A stretch of DNA of 64,000 nucleotides from contig NZ_LYOY01000040.1 of the NCBI RefSeq assembly GCF_001653515.1, forward strand, positions 1,697,278-1,761,277, read 5' to 3'. The stretch is from Streptomyces sp. ERV7 (GTDB lineage Bacteria > Actinomycetota > Actinomycetes > Streptomycetales > Streptomycetaceae). Made by a program: the position numbers and the translations under genes. Within the stretch, counting starts at the first letter, position 1. Each line of letters starts with the position of its first letter. Of this stretch, positions 1 through 7,116 are shown piece after piece. The notes under the pieces are model-generated. The model worked only from the letters and a program-made list of their open reading frames with translations, ran no database searches and was not told where the DNA came from.

Positions 1-188
1 CCCCGGAAAAGGTGAACGTCAACGGCGGCGCGATCGCCCTGGGCCACCCCATCGGCATGTCGGGCGCGCGCGTGGTGCTCCACCTCGCCCTTGAGCTCAA
101 GCGCCGCGGCGGCGGTACGGGTGCGGCGGCGCTGTGCGGTGGCGGCGGCCAGGGCGACGCCCTGATCATCAAGGTTCCGGGCAAGTAG
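1..188 (+). CDS. Acetyl-CoA acetyltransferase (thiolase), C-terminal end, partial
   Basis: The 5' part lies outside the window; only the last 61 or so codons are visible, ending with TAG at 186-188. The visible peptide carries two thiolase C-terminal signatures: NVNGGAIALGHPIGMSGAR, whose His (GHP) is the active-site base, and CGGGGQGDA, whose Cys is the second catalytic cysteine. Thiolases condense two acetyl-CoA, or cleave acetoacetyl-CoA, in the cytoplasm. MeaB follows 59 bases downstream on the same strand. That fits a C4 acyl-CoA role (acetoacetyl-CoA and butyryl/methylmalonyl metabolism), but exact substrate preference cannot be read from the fragment. Confidence 0.95.
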   Translation, partial: PEKVNVNGGAIALGHPIGMSGARVVLHLALELKRRGGGTGAAALCGGGGQGDALIIKVPGK

Positions 189-247
189 GCGCTGTTCCCG
201 CGGTACGTACGCATTGATCACTGGTCACTGAACCGAACGGAGCGGCA

Positions 248-1207
248 ATGGTGGACGTCCCCGAGCTGGTGGCACAGGCGAGGGAGGGCCGGCCGCGTGC
301 GGTGGCCCGGCTGATCTCGCTGGTCGAGGGGGCGTCCCCGCAACTGCGCGAGGTGATGGCGCAGTTGGCTCCGCTGACGGGCGGGGCATACGTGGTGGGT
401 CTCACCGGCTCGCCGGGTGTCGGCAAGTCGACATCGACGTCGGCGCTGGTGACGGCGTACCGGCGGGCCGGGAAGCGGGTCGGGGTCCTTGCCGTCGACC
501 CCTCCTCGCCGTTCTCCGGGGGCGCGCTGCTCGGCGACCGCGTCCGGATGTCCGACCACGCCTCCGACCCCGGGGTCTACATCCGCTCGATGGCGACCCG
601 GGGGCATCTGGGCGGCCTCGCCTGGTCGGCCCCGCAGGCGATCCGGGTACTGGACGCGGCGGGCTGCGACGTGATCCTGGTGGAGACGGTCGGCGTCGGC
701 CAGTCCGAGGTCGAGATCGCCTCGCAGGCGGACACGTCGGTGGTCCTGCTCGCGCCCGGCATGGGCGACGGCATCCAGGCCGCGAAGGCGGGGATCCTGG
801 AGATCGGGGACGTGTACGTCGTCAACAAGGCGGACCGGGACGGCGCGGACGCGACCGCGCGCGAGCTGAACCACATGCTGGGCCTGGGGGAGGCCCGGGG
901 CCCCGGTGACTGGCGTCCGCCGATCGTCAAGACGGTGGCGGCGCGTTCCGAGGGCATCGAGGAGCTCGTCGAGGCGCTGGAGAAGCACCGGGCGTGGATG
1001 GAGGAGCGGGGGGTGCTGGCGGAGCGGCGGCTGTCGCGTGCGTCTCGTGAGGTGGAGACGATCGCGGTCACGGCGCTGCGGGAGCGGATCGGTGACCTGC
1101 GGGGGGACCGCCGCCTGGACGCGCTGGCGTCCCGCATCGTCGGGGGCGAGCTGGATCCGTACGCGGCGGCGGACGAACTGGTAGCGGTCCTGACGACGAC
1201 CACGTGA
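248..1207 (+). CDS. meaB: MeaB/ArgK-type G protein chaperone of acyl-CoA mutase
   Basis: A 319-residue P-loop GTPase of the MeaB/ArgK family. In this family the protein binds adenosylcobalamin-dependent acyl-CoA mutases, gates cofactor loading and protects against inactivation. Visible motifs: Walker A GLTGSPGVGKST near residue 55, the DPSSPFSGGALLGDRVRM segment typical of the family, the ETVGVGQSE switch region, and NKADRDGA, the NKxD guanine-specificity motif. The length matches the family. The ATG follows an ACGGAGCGGCA ribosome site. It lies just after a thiolase gene; a mutase large subunit (icmA) lies about 10 kb downstream and is a plausible client. Confidence 0.93.
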   Translation: MVDVPELVAQAREGRPRAVARLISLVEGASPQLREVMAQLAPLTGGAYVVGLTGSPGVGKSTSTSALVTAYRRAGKRVGVLAVDPSSPFSGGALLGDRVRMSDHASDPGVYIRSMATRGHLGGLAWSAPQAIRVLDAAGCDVILVETVGVGQSEVEIASQADTSVVLLAPGMGDGIQAAKAGILEIGDVYVVNKADRDGADATARELNHMLGLGEARGPGDWRPPIVKTVAARSEGIEELVEALEKHRAWMEERGVLAERRLSRASREVETIAVTALRERIGDLRGDRRLDALASRIVGGELDPYAAADELVAVLTTTT

Positions 1208-1225
1208 CCTACCCCACCCCGCCAG

Positions 1226-1242
1226 ACCCTCCGGGGGAGGGT
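1226..1242 (+). terminator. Hairpin terminator after meaB
   Basis: ACCCTCC and GGAGGGT form a perfect 7-bp stem around a GGG loop, 19 bases after the meaB stop. Flanking CCCACCCC and GGTGGGG can extend pairing. There is no U-tract, as is common in Streptomyces. Confidence 0.6.
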
Positions 1243-1606
1243 GGGGAGGCGGTTTGCCCGGGGGCTACGCCCCCGGGACCCCGTTGCGGGGCCTGCGCTC
1301 CTGCACCCCTGGGCGGGGCTGCGCCCCCCGAACCCCCTTCGCGGGGCCTGCGGCCCCTGCACCCGCTTTCGCGTTGACCCGCGGGCCGGTGGGGGCTGGC
1401 CGCGCAGTTCCCCGCGCCCCTTAGGCATCTCCGGCCTCAGGCACCTCTAGCCCTCGGGGGGCAGTGACCCAGCCCCTCGGGTTGCACATCCAGCCCCTCG
1501 GGGCGGCTACATTTCTGTCCCTCCGGCGGGAAATCCAGCCCCTCCGGCGTTTGAGGAGCCCACCCCCGGAGGGTCTAGGGAAGGGGCGGGGTGGGGGACG
1601 AAGGCC
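1243..1606. repeat. GC-rich Streptomyces intergenic repeat block 1
   Basis: No gene is seen in this ~360-base gap. It holds degenerate repeated modules: GGGGCTACGCCCCCGG-like and CGGGGCCTGC(G)GCCCCTGCACCC units, the segment CGCGCAGTTCCCCGCGCCCC at 1401-1420, and tandem (C)CAGCCCCTC(C/G)GG-type units from about 1470 to 1560. The 1401-1420 segment is the exact reverse complement of the GGGGCGCGGGGAACTGCGCG units at 13190, 13247, 13309 and 33263. Such blocks recur between convergent genes in Streptomyces; here meaB and marR converge on it. Confidence 0.75.
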
Positions 1607-2083
1607 TCAGAGTTTGGCGCGGTGGCCGCGCAAGTGCTCCGCCACCGGCGTCAGCGACGCCCGCAGATCCGACAGCGCCTCACTCGACAGCAAGTCGATG
1701 AAGTGCTTGCGCACCGACGCCACATGGTGCGGCGCCACCTTCTCCATCGTCTCCACCCCCGCCTCGGTCAACACCGCGAACAGCCCCCGCCGGTCGGACT
1801 CGCAGTTCTCCCGGCGCACCAGCCCCGCGTTCTCCATCCGCGTGATCTGGTGCGAAAGGCGGCTCTTGGACTGAAGGGTCGCGGCGGCGAGGTCGCTCAT
1901 CCGCAGCCGCTGCCCCTCGGCCTCCGAGAGGTTGACCAGGATCTCGTAGTCGTTGTTGGTCAGGCCGAACGGCTGCAGGTCCTTTTCCATCTGGTGCGTC
2001 AGCATCCTGTTGACGTCCAGATAGGTACGCCAGGCGCACTGCTCGCTATCGGTCAGCCAGTTGGTGGCCGTCTCGGTCTCCAT
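1607..2083 (-). CDS. MarR-family transcriptional regulator
   Basis: A 158-residue winged-helix regulator. Visible features: an N-terminal helical dimerisation part (WRTYLDVNRMLTHQMEKDLQPFG), a DNA-reading helix region (MSDLAAATLQSKSRLSHQITRMENAGLV), and the wing RRENCESDRRGLFAVLTEAG, with the D-x-R-G signature of MarR proteins. It is a dimer that probably represses nearby genes or itself. Ligand and targets are not inferable. It is transcribed away from the three AIM24 genes, with 135 bases between, which include a long-armed inverted repeat at 2125-2207. Confidence 0.9.
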   Translation of the reverse strand: METETATNWLTDSEQCAWRTYLDVNRMLTHQMEKDLQPFGLTNNDYEILVNLSEAEGQRLRMSDLAAATLQSKSRLSHQITRMENAGLVRRENCESDRRGLFAVLTEAGVETMEKVAPHHVASVRKHFIDLLSSEALSDLRASLTPVAEHLRGHRAKL

Positions 2084-2124
2084 ATGTGGATTCTACCTAA
2101 GAAGTTGAATTCTGAACGAAGCGT

Positions 2125-2207
2125 CGGAGTGTGACGCCCCGCACGCACCGGCCCAAGGGTCGTGGTCAGCGCCCGGCAAGGGTGCACGCGTTCGACGTCA
2201 CACTCCG
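2125..2207. promoter_or_regulatory. Long-armed inverted repeat upstream of marR
   Basis: CGGAGTGTGACG (2125-2136) and CGTCACACTCCG (2196-2207) are perfect 12-bp inverted copies separated by 59 bases. They lie between the AIM24 operon stop and the marR start. They could be paired binding sites for a dimeric regulator, or a long-looped terminator for the AIM24 operon. The sequence cannot separate these. Confidence 0.45.
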
Positions 2208-2218
2208 CAGACTACCGC

Positions 2219-3016
2219 TCACAGGCCGAAGCGACGCTGGAGGTCTCCGAGCTGGCCGGGAAGACGCGGTGTCGAACCCGCCGGACCCTGCGCCCCGGCC
2301 GGCACCCCGCCGCCCGGAACGCCCGGCTCCGCGGGCACTTGCCCCGTCGTCTGCTCGGCCATCAGCACCTCCGTGGACTGGAGCAGCACCGTGCCCGCGC
2401 CCACGAACTCGAACTGGTGCTCCTCGCCGGACGTTCCGCCGAGCCCCGTCAGTGACCGGATTCCGCCCACTACGCCCGTCATATAGCCGTGATCGTAGTG
2501 GTGACAGGGCGACGGACAGTCCGCCCAGCCCACCAGAGCCTGGGGGTCCACCCGGATCGGCGGCTCCATGAAGACCACCGGTCCATTGGACGCCGCCACG
2601 AACTTCCCGGTTCCGATCAGCGTCAGGAAACCCGGCACGATCGACTGCTTCAGCGCCAGCGTCGGCTGGTACGCCAGCAGGTTCCCCGCCCGGATCGTCA
2701 GGTTGCCGTTCTCCAGGTCGTAGGAGTTGACGTCGAAGGCCCGGTCCGCGAGGAGCATCTTGCCGGAGCCGTCCGCGACCACCCAGTCGCTGGCGTGCAG
2801 CGGCGAGTGGAAGCTCGTACGGAGCAGCCGGTCGAGGCGGCCGTGGCCGATGCCGTTGAACTCGATCTGCCCGTAGTAGGCGATCATCTTCCCCTTCTGC
2901 AGGAACCACTGGCTCGACTTGAGCTCCACGCAGAAGGTGTATTTGTTGACGTTGTCGTCGGAGGGGAGCGAGTAGGGGTCGAAGACCGCCGGCCCGCCGG
3001 GCTGAGGGGTGCTCAC
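2219..3016 (-). CDS. AIM24 family protein, third gene of the triplet
   Basis: A 265-residue AIM24-domain protein (a beta-rich fold named after a yeast mitochondrial protein; bacterial function unknown). It has the family pattern of FCVELKSSQWFLQKGKMIAYYG near the start, followed by repeated beta segments and the IRVDPQALVGW region. The C-terminus adds a Pro/Gly-rich tail of about 45 residues (after MAEQTTGQ) not present in its two neighbours. The GTG start overlaps the stop of the upstream AIM24 gene by 4 bases (GTGA), so translation is probably coupled. No signal peptide or membrane segment is visible. Confidence 0.88.
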   Translation of the reverse strand: MSTPQPGGPAVFDPYSLPSDDNVNKYTFCVELKSSQWFLQKGKMIAYYGQIEFNGIGHGRLDRLLRTSFHSPLHASDWVVADGSGKMLLADRAFDVNSYDLENGNLTIRAGNLLAYQPTLALKQSIVPGFLTLIGTGKFVAASNGPVVFMEPPIRVDPQALVGWADCPSPCHHYDHGYMTGVVGGIRSLTGLGGTSGEEHQFEFVGAGTVLLQSTEVLMAEQTTGQVPAEPGVPGGGVPAGAQGPAGSTPRLPGQLGDLQRRFGL

Positions 3017-3663
3017 AGCTTCTCCTCCGAGGCCTGGACGTACACCGCGCCGTTGCCGGACAGTTCGAGCTGGAAGGCCTCTCCCGAGCCCCGGCCCACC
3101 ATGTCCCGCCAGCCCAGCGCCGTGGACAGCTTGTTGCGTACGTCGCCGTGGTGGGCCACGTACGCCTGCGGGTCGACGTGGACCGGGCGCTGCGGGGTGA
3201 TCGGCAGCTCGATCACTCCGCCGTGCGCCATCACGGCGACCGCCCCGTGGCCCTTGAGCGTCGTGGTGAACAGGCCCTGGCCCGTCACCTGGCCCCGGAC
3301 CATGCCCATGACCCCGCCCTGCGAGCCCATGAACATCGTGCCCTGCTGGAGGGTGCCGTCGAAGGCGAGCAGCCGGTCCGCCTCCACGTAGAGGGTGTCC
3401 CCGGCGAGGTTGATGACCTGGATGTGGTGGCCGCCGTGGCCGAACATCACCGTGCCGCTGCCCTCGACCGTCATCAGCGGGGTCGCCTCGTTGGCCACCC
3501 GCCGGCCGATCATCGACATCAGCCCGCCCTGGCCGCCCTGCATATTGGGCGTGAACGACACCTCGCCCTTGTACGCGAGCATCGCCCCGCGCTGGCTGAA
3601 CATCTTCTGGCCGGGGGCCACCGTGGCCTCGACCATCTTGGAGTTGATCTCGCGGAAGGGCAT
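3013..3663 (-). CDS. AIM24 family protein, second gene of the triplet
   Basis: A 216-residue AIM24-domain protein. Segments shared with its neighbours include GAMLAYKGEVSF, the GHHIQVINLAGDTLYVEADRLLAFD strand pair and RPVHVDPQAYVAHHGD. Its ATG overlaps the stop of the first AIM24 gene by one base (TGATG), and its stop overlaps the third gene by four. The three therefore form one translationally coupled unit. Gly/Met-rich loops (NMQGGQGGLMSMIGRR) sit between strands. Function is unknown; the tandem arrangement suggests a hetero-oligomer, which is inference only. Confidence 0.88.
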   Translation of the reverse strand: MPFREINSKMVEATVAPGQKMFSQRGAMLAYKGEVSFTPNMQGGQGGLMSMIGRRVANEATPLMTVEGSGTVMFGHGGHHIQVINLAGDTLYVEADRLLAFDGTLQQGTMFMGSQGGVMGMVRGQVTGQGLFTTTLKGHGAVAVMAHGGVIELPITPQRPVHVDPQAYVAHHGDVRNKLSTALGWRDMVGRGSGEAFQLELSGNGAVYVQASEEKL

Positions 3664-4301
3664 CAGACGTCCCCTCCGATCGTGTTGCGCTCGCTGGGCT
3701 GTACGTACACCAGTCCCTCGCCCTCGAAGCGGATCTGGAACGCCTCGCCCGAGCCCTCGCCGAGCAGGGTGCGGAAGGTCACCCCGGACTGGAAGTGCTG
3801 CTGGAGGTTGCCCTGGTGGGCGATGTACGCGCCGGGGTCGACCGACAGCGGGTACTGCGCGGAGACCCGCAGCACCACCGCGGGGCCGTCCGAGACGATC
3901 GCCGCCTGGCCGTGGCCCTCGACCGTGGTCGTGAACAGGCCGTTGCCCTGGGTCGCCCCGCGCAGCCCGGTGAAGGTGGTGCCGGTGCGCAGCCCCGCGT
4001 CGGTGGCGAGCAGATTGCTCGCCTCCACCCAGAGTTTGTCGCCCTGGAGCGAGACCAGGTTGATCTCGGAGGCCCGGTCGGCGAAGTAGCAGGTGCCGTT
4101 TCCCTTCACCTCCATCACGGTCATGGATTCGCCGGTCAGGCGGCGGGTCACCATGCCGCGGATGCCCTCACCGCCGCCGGACATCTTCTTGAAGGCCATC
4201 TGGCCGTCGTAGGCGACCATCGAGCCGTTCTTCGCCTTGACGGCGTCGCCGGTCATGTCGACGGCAAGCACTTTGCTGCCCTGGAGTCGGAACGTTGCCA
4301 C
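3663..4301 (-). CDS. AIM24 family protein, first gene of the triplet
   Basis: A 212-residue AIM24-domain protein with the core pattern GSMVAYDGQMAFKK, a SEINLVSLQGDKLWVEASNLLATD strand pair and YPLSVDPGAYIAHQGN. It is promoter-proximal in the three-gene operon. The 179-base gap to the divergent DUF3817 gene must hold the operon promoter. No transmembrane or export signal is seen, so it is probably cytoplasmic. Function is unknown. Confidence 0.88.
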   Translation of the reverse strand: MATFRLQGSKVLAVDMTGDAVKAKNGSMVAYDGQMAFKKMSGGGEGIRGMVTRRLTGESMTVMEVKGNGTCYFADRASEINLVSLQGDKLWVEASNLLATDAGLRTGTTFTGLRGATQGNGLFTTTVEGHGQAAIVSDGPAVVLRVSAQYPLSVDPGAYIAHQGNLQQHFQSGVTFRTLLGEGSGEAFQIRFEGEGLVYVQPSERNTIGGDV

Positions 4302-4429
4302 GCGCTGACGTTAGCGGCCGGGCCCCCGCCCGACCAGGCCCCGGGATCCCGGCCGGGGGCAACCCCCGCTGCCCGCGGGGACCCCCGCCAAGATCCCGGC
4401 ACCGCCGATGTCACAATGGAGAACGTTTG

Positions 4430-4447
4430 TGCTTGCGTTCACAAGCA
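4430..4447. promoter_or_regulatory. Inverted repeat in the AIM24/DUF3817 divergent region
   Basis: TGCTTG (4430-4435) and CAAGCA (4442-4447) form an imperfect operator-like dyad with a 6-base spacer, 34 bases before the DUF3817 start. No protein is assigned to it. Confidence 0.3.
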
Positions 4448-4480
4448 ACACCCTCCGACCCTCCCACCGAAGGTGCCCCC

Positions 4481-4825
4481 GTGGACATCAAGACCGCATC
4501 CGCTTTCCACCGTCTCCGGCTGGTCTCGGCCCCCGAGGCCGTCTCCTTCCTGCTGCTGCTCGTGTGCTCGGTGCTGAAGCGGACGACCGACGTCAACGCC
4601 GTCCCGGTGATGGGCGCGATCCACGGCATCCTCTTCATCCTGTACGTGATCTTCTGGGCCGACGCCTGGAACAAGGCGAAGTGGCCGGTGAAGACCGCCG
4701 CCCTGTACTTCGTCCTGTCCGTGCTGCCGTTCGGCGGCTTCGTGGCCGAGCGCAAGCTCAAGCGCCAGGCCGAGGACGCCCTGATCGCCGCCCGCGCCCG
4801 CAAGGAAGGCGTGGTCGGAGCGTGA
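4481..4825 (+). CDS. DUF3817 small integral membrane protein
   Basis: A 114-residue DUF3817 protein with three predicted membrane helices (about residues 15-32, 43-62 and 71-88). It has the family-typical HGILFILYVIFWADAWNKAKWP segment and an ERKLKRQ stretch after the last helix. I chose the GTG start behind CCGAAGG because it begins at the domain (MDIKTASAFHRLR); the frame is open further upstream without support. The stop overlaps the next GTG by 4 bases (GTGA). A second DUF3817 gene lies at 10826. Function is unknown. Confidence 0.88.
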   Translation: MDIKTASAFHRLRLVSAPEAVSFLLLLVCSVLKRTTDVNAVPVMGAIHGILFILYVIFWADAWNKAKWPVKTAALYFVLSVLPFGGFVAERKLKRQAEDALIAARARKEGVVGA

Positions 4826-5115
4826 TCGTCGCCTTCTCGGTCACCCCGCTGGGCGTCGGCGAGGACGTGGGGGAGTACGTCGCCGACGCCGTACGCGTCG
4901 TACGCGAGTCCGGGCTCCCGAACCGGACCGACGCCATGTTCACCTCCGTCGAGGGGGAGTGGGACGAGGTGATGGACGTGGTCAAGCGGGCCGTCGCCGC
5001 CGTGGAGGCCCGCGCCCCGCGCGTCTCGCTCGTCCTGAAGGCCGACATCCGTCCGGGTGTCACCGACGGGCTGACCTCCAAGGTGGAGACGGTCGAGCGC
5101 CACCTCTCCGTCTGA
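4822..5115 (+). CDS. MTH1187/YkoF-like thiamine-binding protein
   Basis: A 97-residue protein of the MTH1187 (DUF77) family, ferredoxin-like proteins that bind thiamine-like ligands. Visible family pattern: IVAFSVTPLGVGEDVGEYVADAV at the N-terminus and RVSLVLKADIRPG in the second half. It starts with a GTG overlapping the DUF3817 stop, so the two are co-translated. No thiamine transporter or biosynthesis gene is adjacent, so its role here is uncertain. A strong hairpin follows the stop. Confidence 0.87.
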   Translation: MIVAFSVTPLGVGEDVGEYVADAVRVVRESGLPNRTDAMFTSVEGEWDEVMDVVKRAVAAVEARAPRVSLVLKADIRPGVTDGLTSKVETVERHLSV

Positions 5116-5129
5116 CCGCCGCCCCGCCC

Positions 5130-5164
5130 GAGCCCCCGGCCGCCCCGCGCGGCACCGGGGGCTC
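5130..5164 (+). terminator. Hairpin terminator after the thiamine-binding protein gene
   Basis: GAGCCCCCGG (5130-5139) pairs perfectly with CCGGGGGCTC (5155-5164), 14 bases after the stop at 5115. Confidence 0.75.
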
Positions 5165-5274
5165 AGCTGTGCCGCGCACGCCGGGCCGAGCCCGCGCACG
5201 CCGGGCCAAAACGGTGACGCGGCACCTGAAACAAGAACCGCTCACTCGGAGTACTCCAGTCGACACGCCGAAGA

Positions 5275-5294
5275 ATCTCCACTTTTGTGGGGAT
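5275..5294 (+). promoter_or_regulatory. Stem-loop in the cslA leader
   Basis: ATCTCCAC (5275-5282) and GTGGGGAT (5287-5294) form an 8-bp stem with one wobble and a TTTT loop, 31 bases before the cslA start. A perfect palindrome GGAGTACTCC (5248-5257) lies just upstream. Either could be a leader control element; neither has a known ligand or protein. Confidence 0.4.
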
Positions 5295-5325
5295 ATCTAC
5301 CTGGCTCGATCAGCTGGAGGGCACA

Positions 5326-7113
5326 GTGCGGTCGGAGAGTCCGTCGGAGCAGTACGACTACGAGACCCACAGCCGGCTCGCCGGACCGCTCACGGAACCG
5401 GACAGGGCCGCCTACCGGGTGCGGTACCGAAGTCTCCTCTCCGCCGAACCCCGCCGAATACGCGCGGTGCTCCTGATGACGCTGGCGCCCGTGCTCACCG
5501 CGGTCCTCCTCGTCTACCTCGTCTGGCCCACCCACTGGGTGGAGCGCGAGGGCGGCGACGAGTGGCTGGTCGGCCTGGACATCGCGATGCTCGTCGCGAT
5601 CGGCCTGATCGAGCTCTTCATGGTCGTCAACGTCATCTCGATCGCCCACGCCACGATGGTCGCCAGGGACCCCATACCGGTGTACCCCGAGCCCGGCACC
5701 CGGGTCGCCTTCCTCACCACCTGGGTGCCCGGCAAGGAGCCCATGGCGATGGTCCGGGCCACCCTGGAGGGCGCGGTCCGCCTGCACCACCCCGGCCCCC
5801 TGGACGTCTGGCTCCTGGACGAGGGCGACGACGAACGGGCCAAGGCGCTCTGCGAGGAGCTGGGGGTGCGCCACTTCACCCGCAGCGGCGTCCCCGAGTG
5901 GAACCGCGAGAAGGGCCCGCACAAGGCCCGTACCAAGCACGGCAACTACAACGCCTGGCTCGCCATGCACGGCGGCGCCTACGACTTCTTCGCCTCCGTC
6001 GACACCGACCACGTGCCGCTCCCCAACTTCCTGGAGCGGATGATGGGCTACTTCCGCGACCCCGACGTCGCGTTCGTGGTCGGCCCCCAGGTCTACGGGA
6101 ACTACGACTCGCCCGTCACCAAGGCCGCCGAGTCCCAGCAGTTCCTCTTCCACGCGCTGATCCAGCGGGCCGGCAACCGCTACCGCGCCCCGATGTTCGT
6201 CGGCACCAACAACATCGTCAGGATCACCGCACTGCGCCAGGTCGGCGGGCTCTACGACTCGATCACCGAGGACATGGCCACCGGCTTCGAGCTGCACCGC
6301 CGCAAGAACCCCGGGACCGGCCACTTCTGGAGGTCCGTCTACACCCCGGACGTGCTCGCCGTCGGCGAGGGCCCGGAGTCCTGGACCGACTTCTTCACCC
6401 AGCAGACGCGCTGGTCGCGCGGAACGTACGAGACGCTGCTCAAGCAGTACTGGAAGGCGCTGTTCCGGGTCCCGCCCGGGCGGCTCCTCTCGTACACGCT
6501 GATGCTCGTCTACTACCCGATGACCGCCGTCAACTGGCTGCTCGGCATCGTCAGCTGCGTCCTGTTCCTCTGGTTCGGCGCCTCCGGCACCCAGGTCTCC
6601 GCCTCCGTCTGGCTGATGCTCTACAGCGACGCGGCCGCCCTCCAGATCGGGCTCTACCTCTGGAACCGCCGCCACAACGTCTCGCCGCACGAACCCCAGG
6701 GCTCCGGCGGGCTCGCCGGGATGGGGATGTCCGCGCTCTCCGCGCCCATCTACCTCAAGTCGCTCGGCTCGGCGGTGCTGCGCACGCGCGGCCGGTTCGT
6801 CGTCACCCCCAAGGGCGGCGAGGCCAGCCCCGACCGGCTGTGGACCTTCCGCATCCACCTCTTCTGGGCCGCGGTGCTCATCGCCTCGCTCGGCGCCTCG
6901 GTCCACTACGGCCACACCCATGCGGCGATGCGCACCTGGGCGGTCCTCGCCCTCGGCATCGCGCTCGCCCCCGTCGCCGTCTGGTCCCTCACCGCCCGGC
7001 GCGAGCGCGCGGCCGCCCGCAGACGGGCCCTTGCGCGGCCCGCCGAGCCCGCTGACGCGGAGACCGGCCTCGCCGCCCCCGCACCGGCTGCCACGACGAC
7101 CGGAGGGAACTGA
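5326..7113 (+). CDS. cslA: Cellulose synthase-like glycosyltransferase CslA
   Basis: A membrane GT2 glycosyltransferase of the CslA type. In Streptomyces it makes a beta-glucan at hyphal tips with GlxA. Visible: two N-terminal membrane helices (ending ..LIELFMVVNVISI), the nucleotide-binding region VWLLDEGDDERAKALCEELG, the DTDHVP motif in FASVDTDHVPLPNFL, TEDMATGFELHRR, and the QQTRWSRG (QxxRW) acceptor motif. At least four C-terminal helices follow and no PilZ domain is seen. I prefer the GTG at 5326, preceded by GGAGGGCACA. An in-frame GTG at 5287 lies in a hairpin and has no ribosome site. glxA begins 3 bases after the stop. Confidence 0.92.
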   Translation: MRSESPSEQYDYETHSRLAGPLTEPDRAAYRVRYRSLLSAEPRRIRAVLLMTLAPVLTAVLLVYLVWPTHWVEREGGDEWLVGLDIAMLVAIGLIELFMVVNVISIAHATMVARDPIPVYPEPGTRVAFLTTWVPGKEPMAMVRATLEGAVRLHHPGPLDVWLLDEGDDERAKALCEELGVRHFTRSGVPEWNREKGPHKARTKHGNYNAWLAMHGGAYDFFASVDTDHVPLPNFLERMMGYFRDPDVAFVVGPQVYGNYDSPVTKAAESQQFLFHALIQRAGNRYRAPMFVGTNNIVRITALRQVGGLYDSITEDMATGFELHRRKNPGTGHFWRSVYTPDVLAVGEGPESWTDFFTQQTRWSRGTYETLLKQYWKALFRVPPGRLLSYTLMLVYYPMTAVNWLLGIVSCVLFLWFGASGTQVSASVWLMLYSDAAALQIGLYLWNRRHNVSPHEPQGSGGLAGMGMSALSAPIYLKSLGSAVLRTRGRFVVTPKGGEASPDRLWTFRIHLFWAAVLIASLGASVHYGHTHAAMRTWAVLALGIALAPVAVWSLTARRERAAARRRALARPAEPADAETGLAAPAPAATTTGGN

Positions 7114-7116
7114 ACC

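Noticed and set aside
5287..5325. GTG at 5287 as the cslA start
   Set aside because: It has no ribosome site and lies in the arm of a stem-loop. The GTG at 5326 is preceded by GGAGG at proper spacing.
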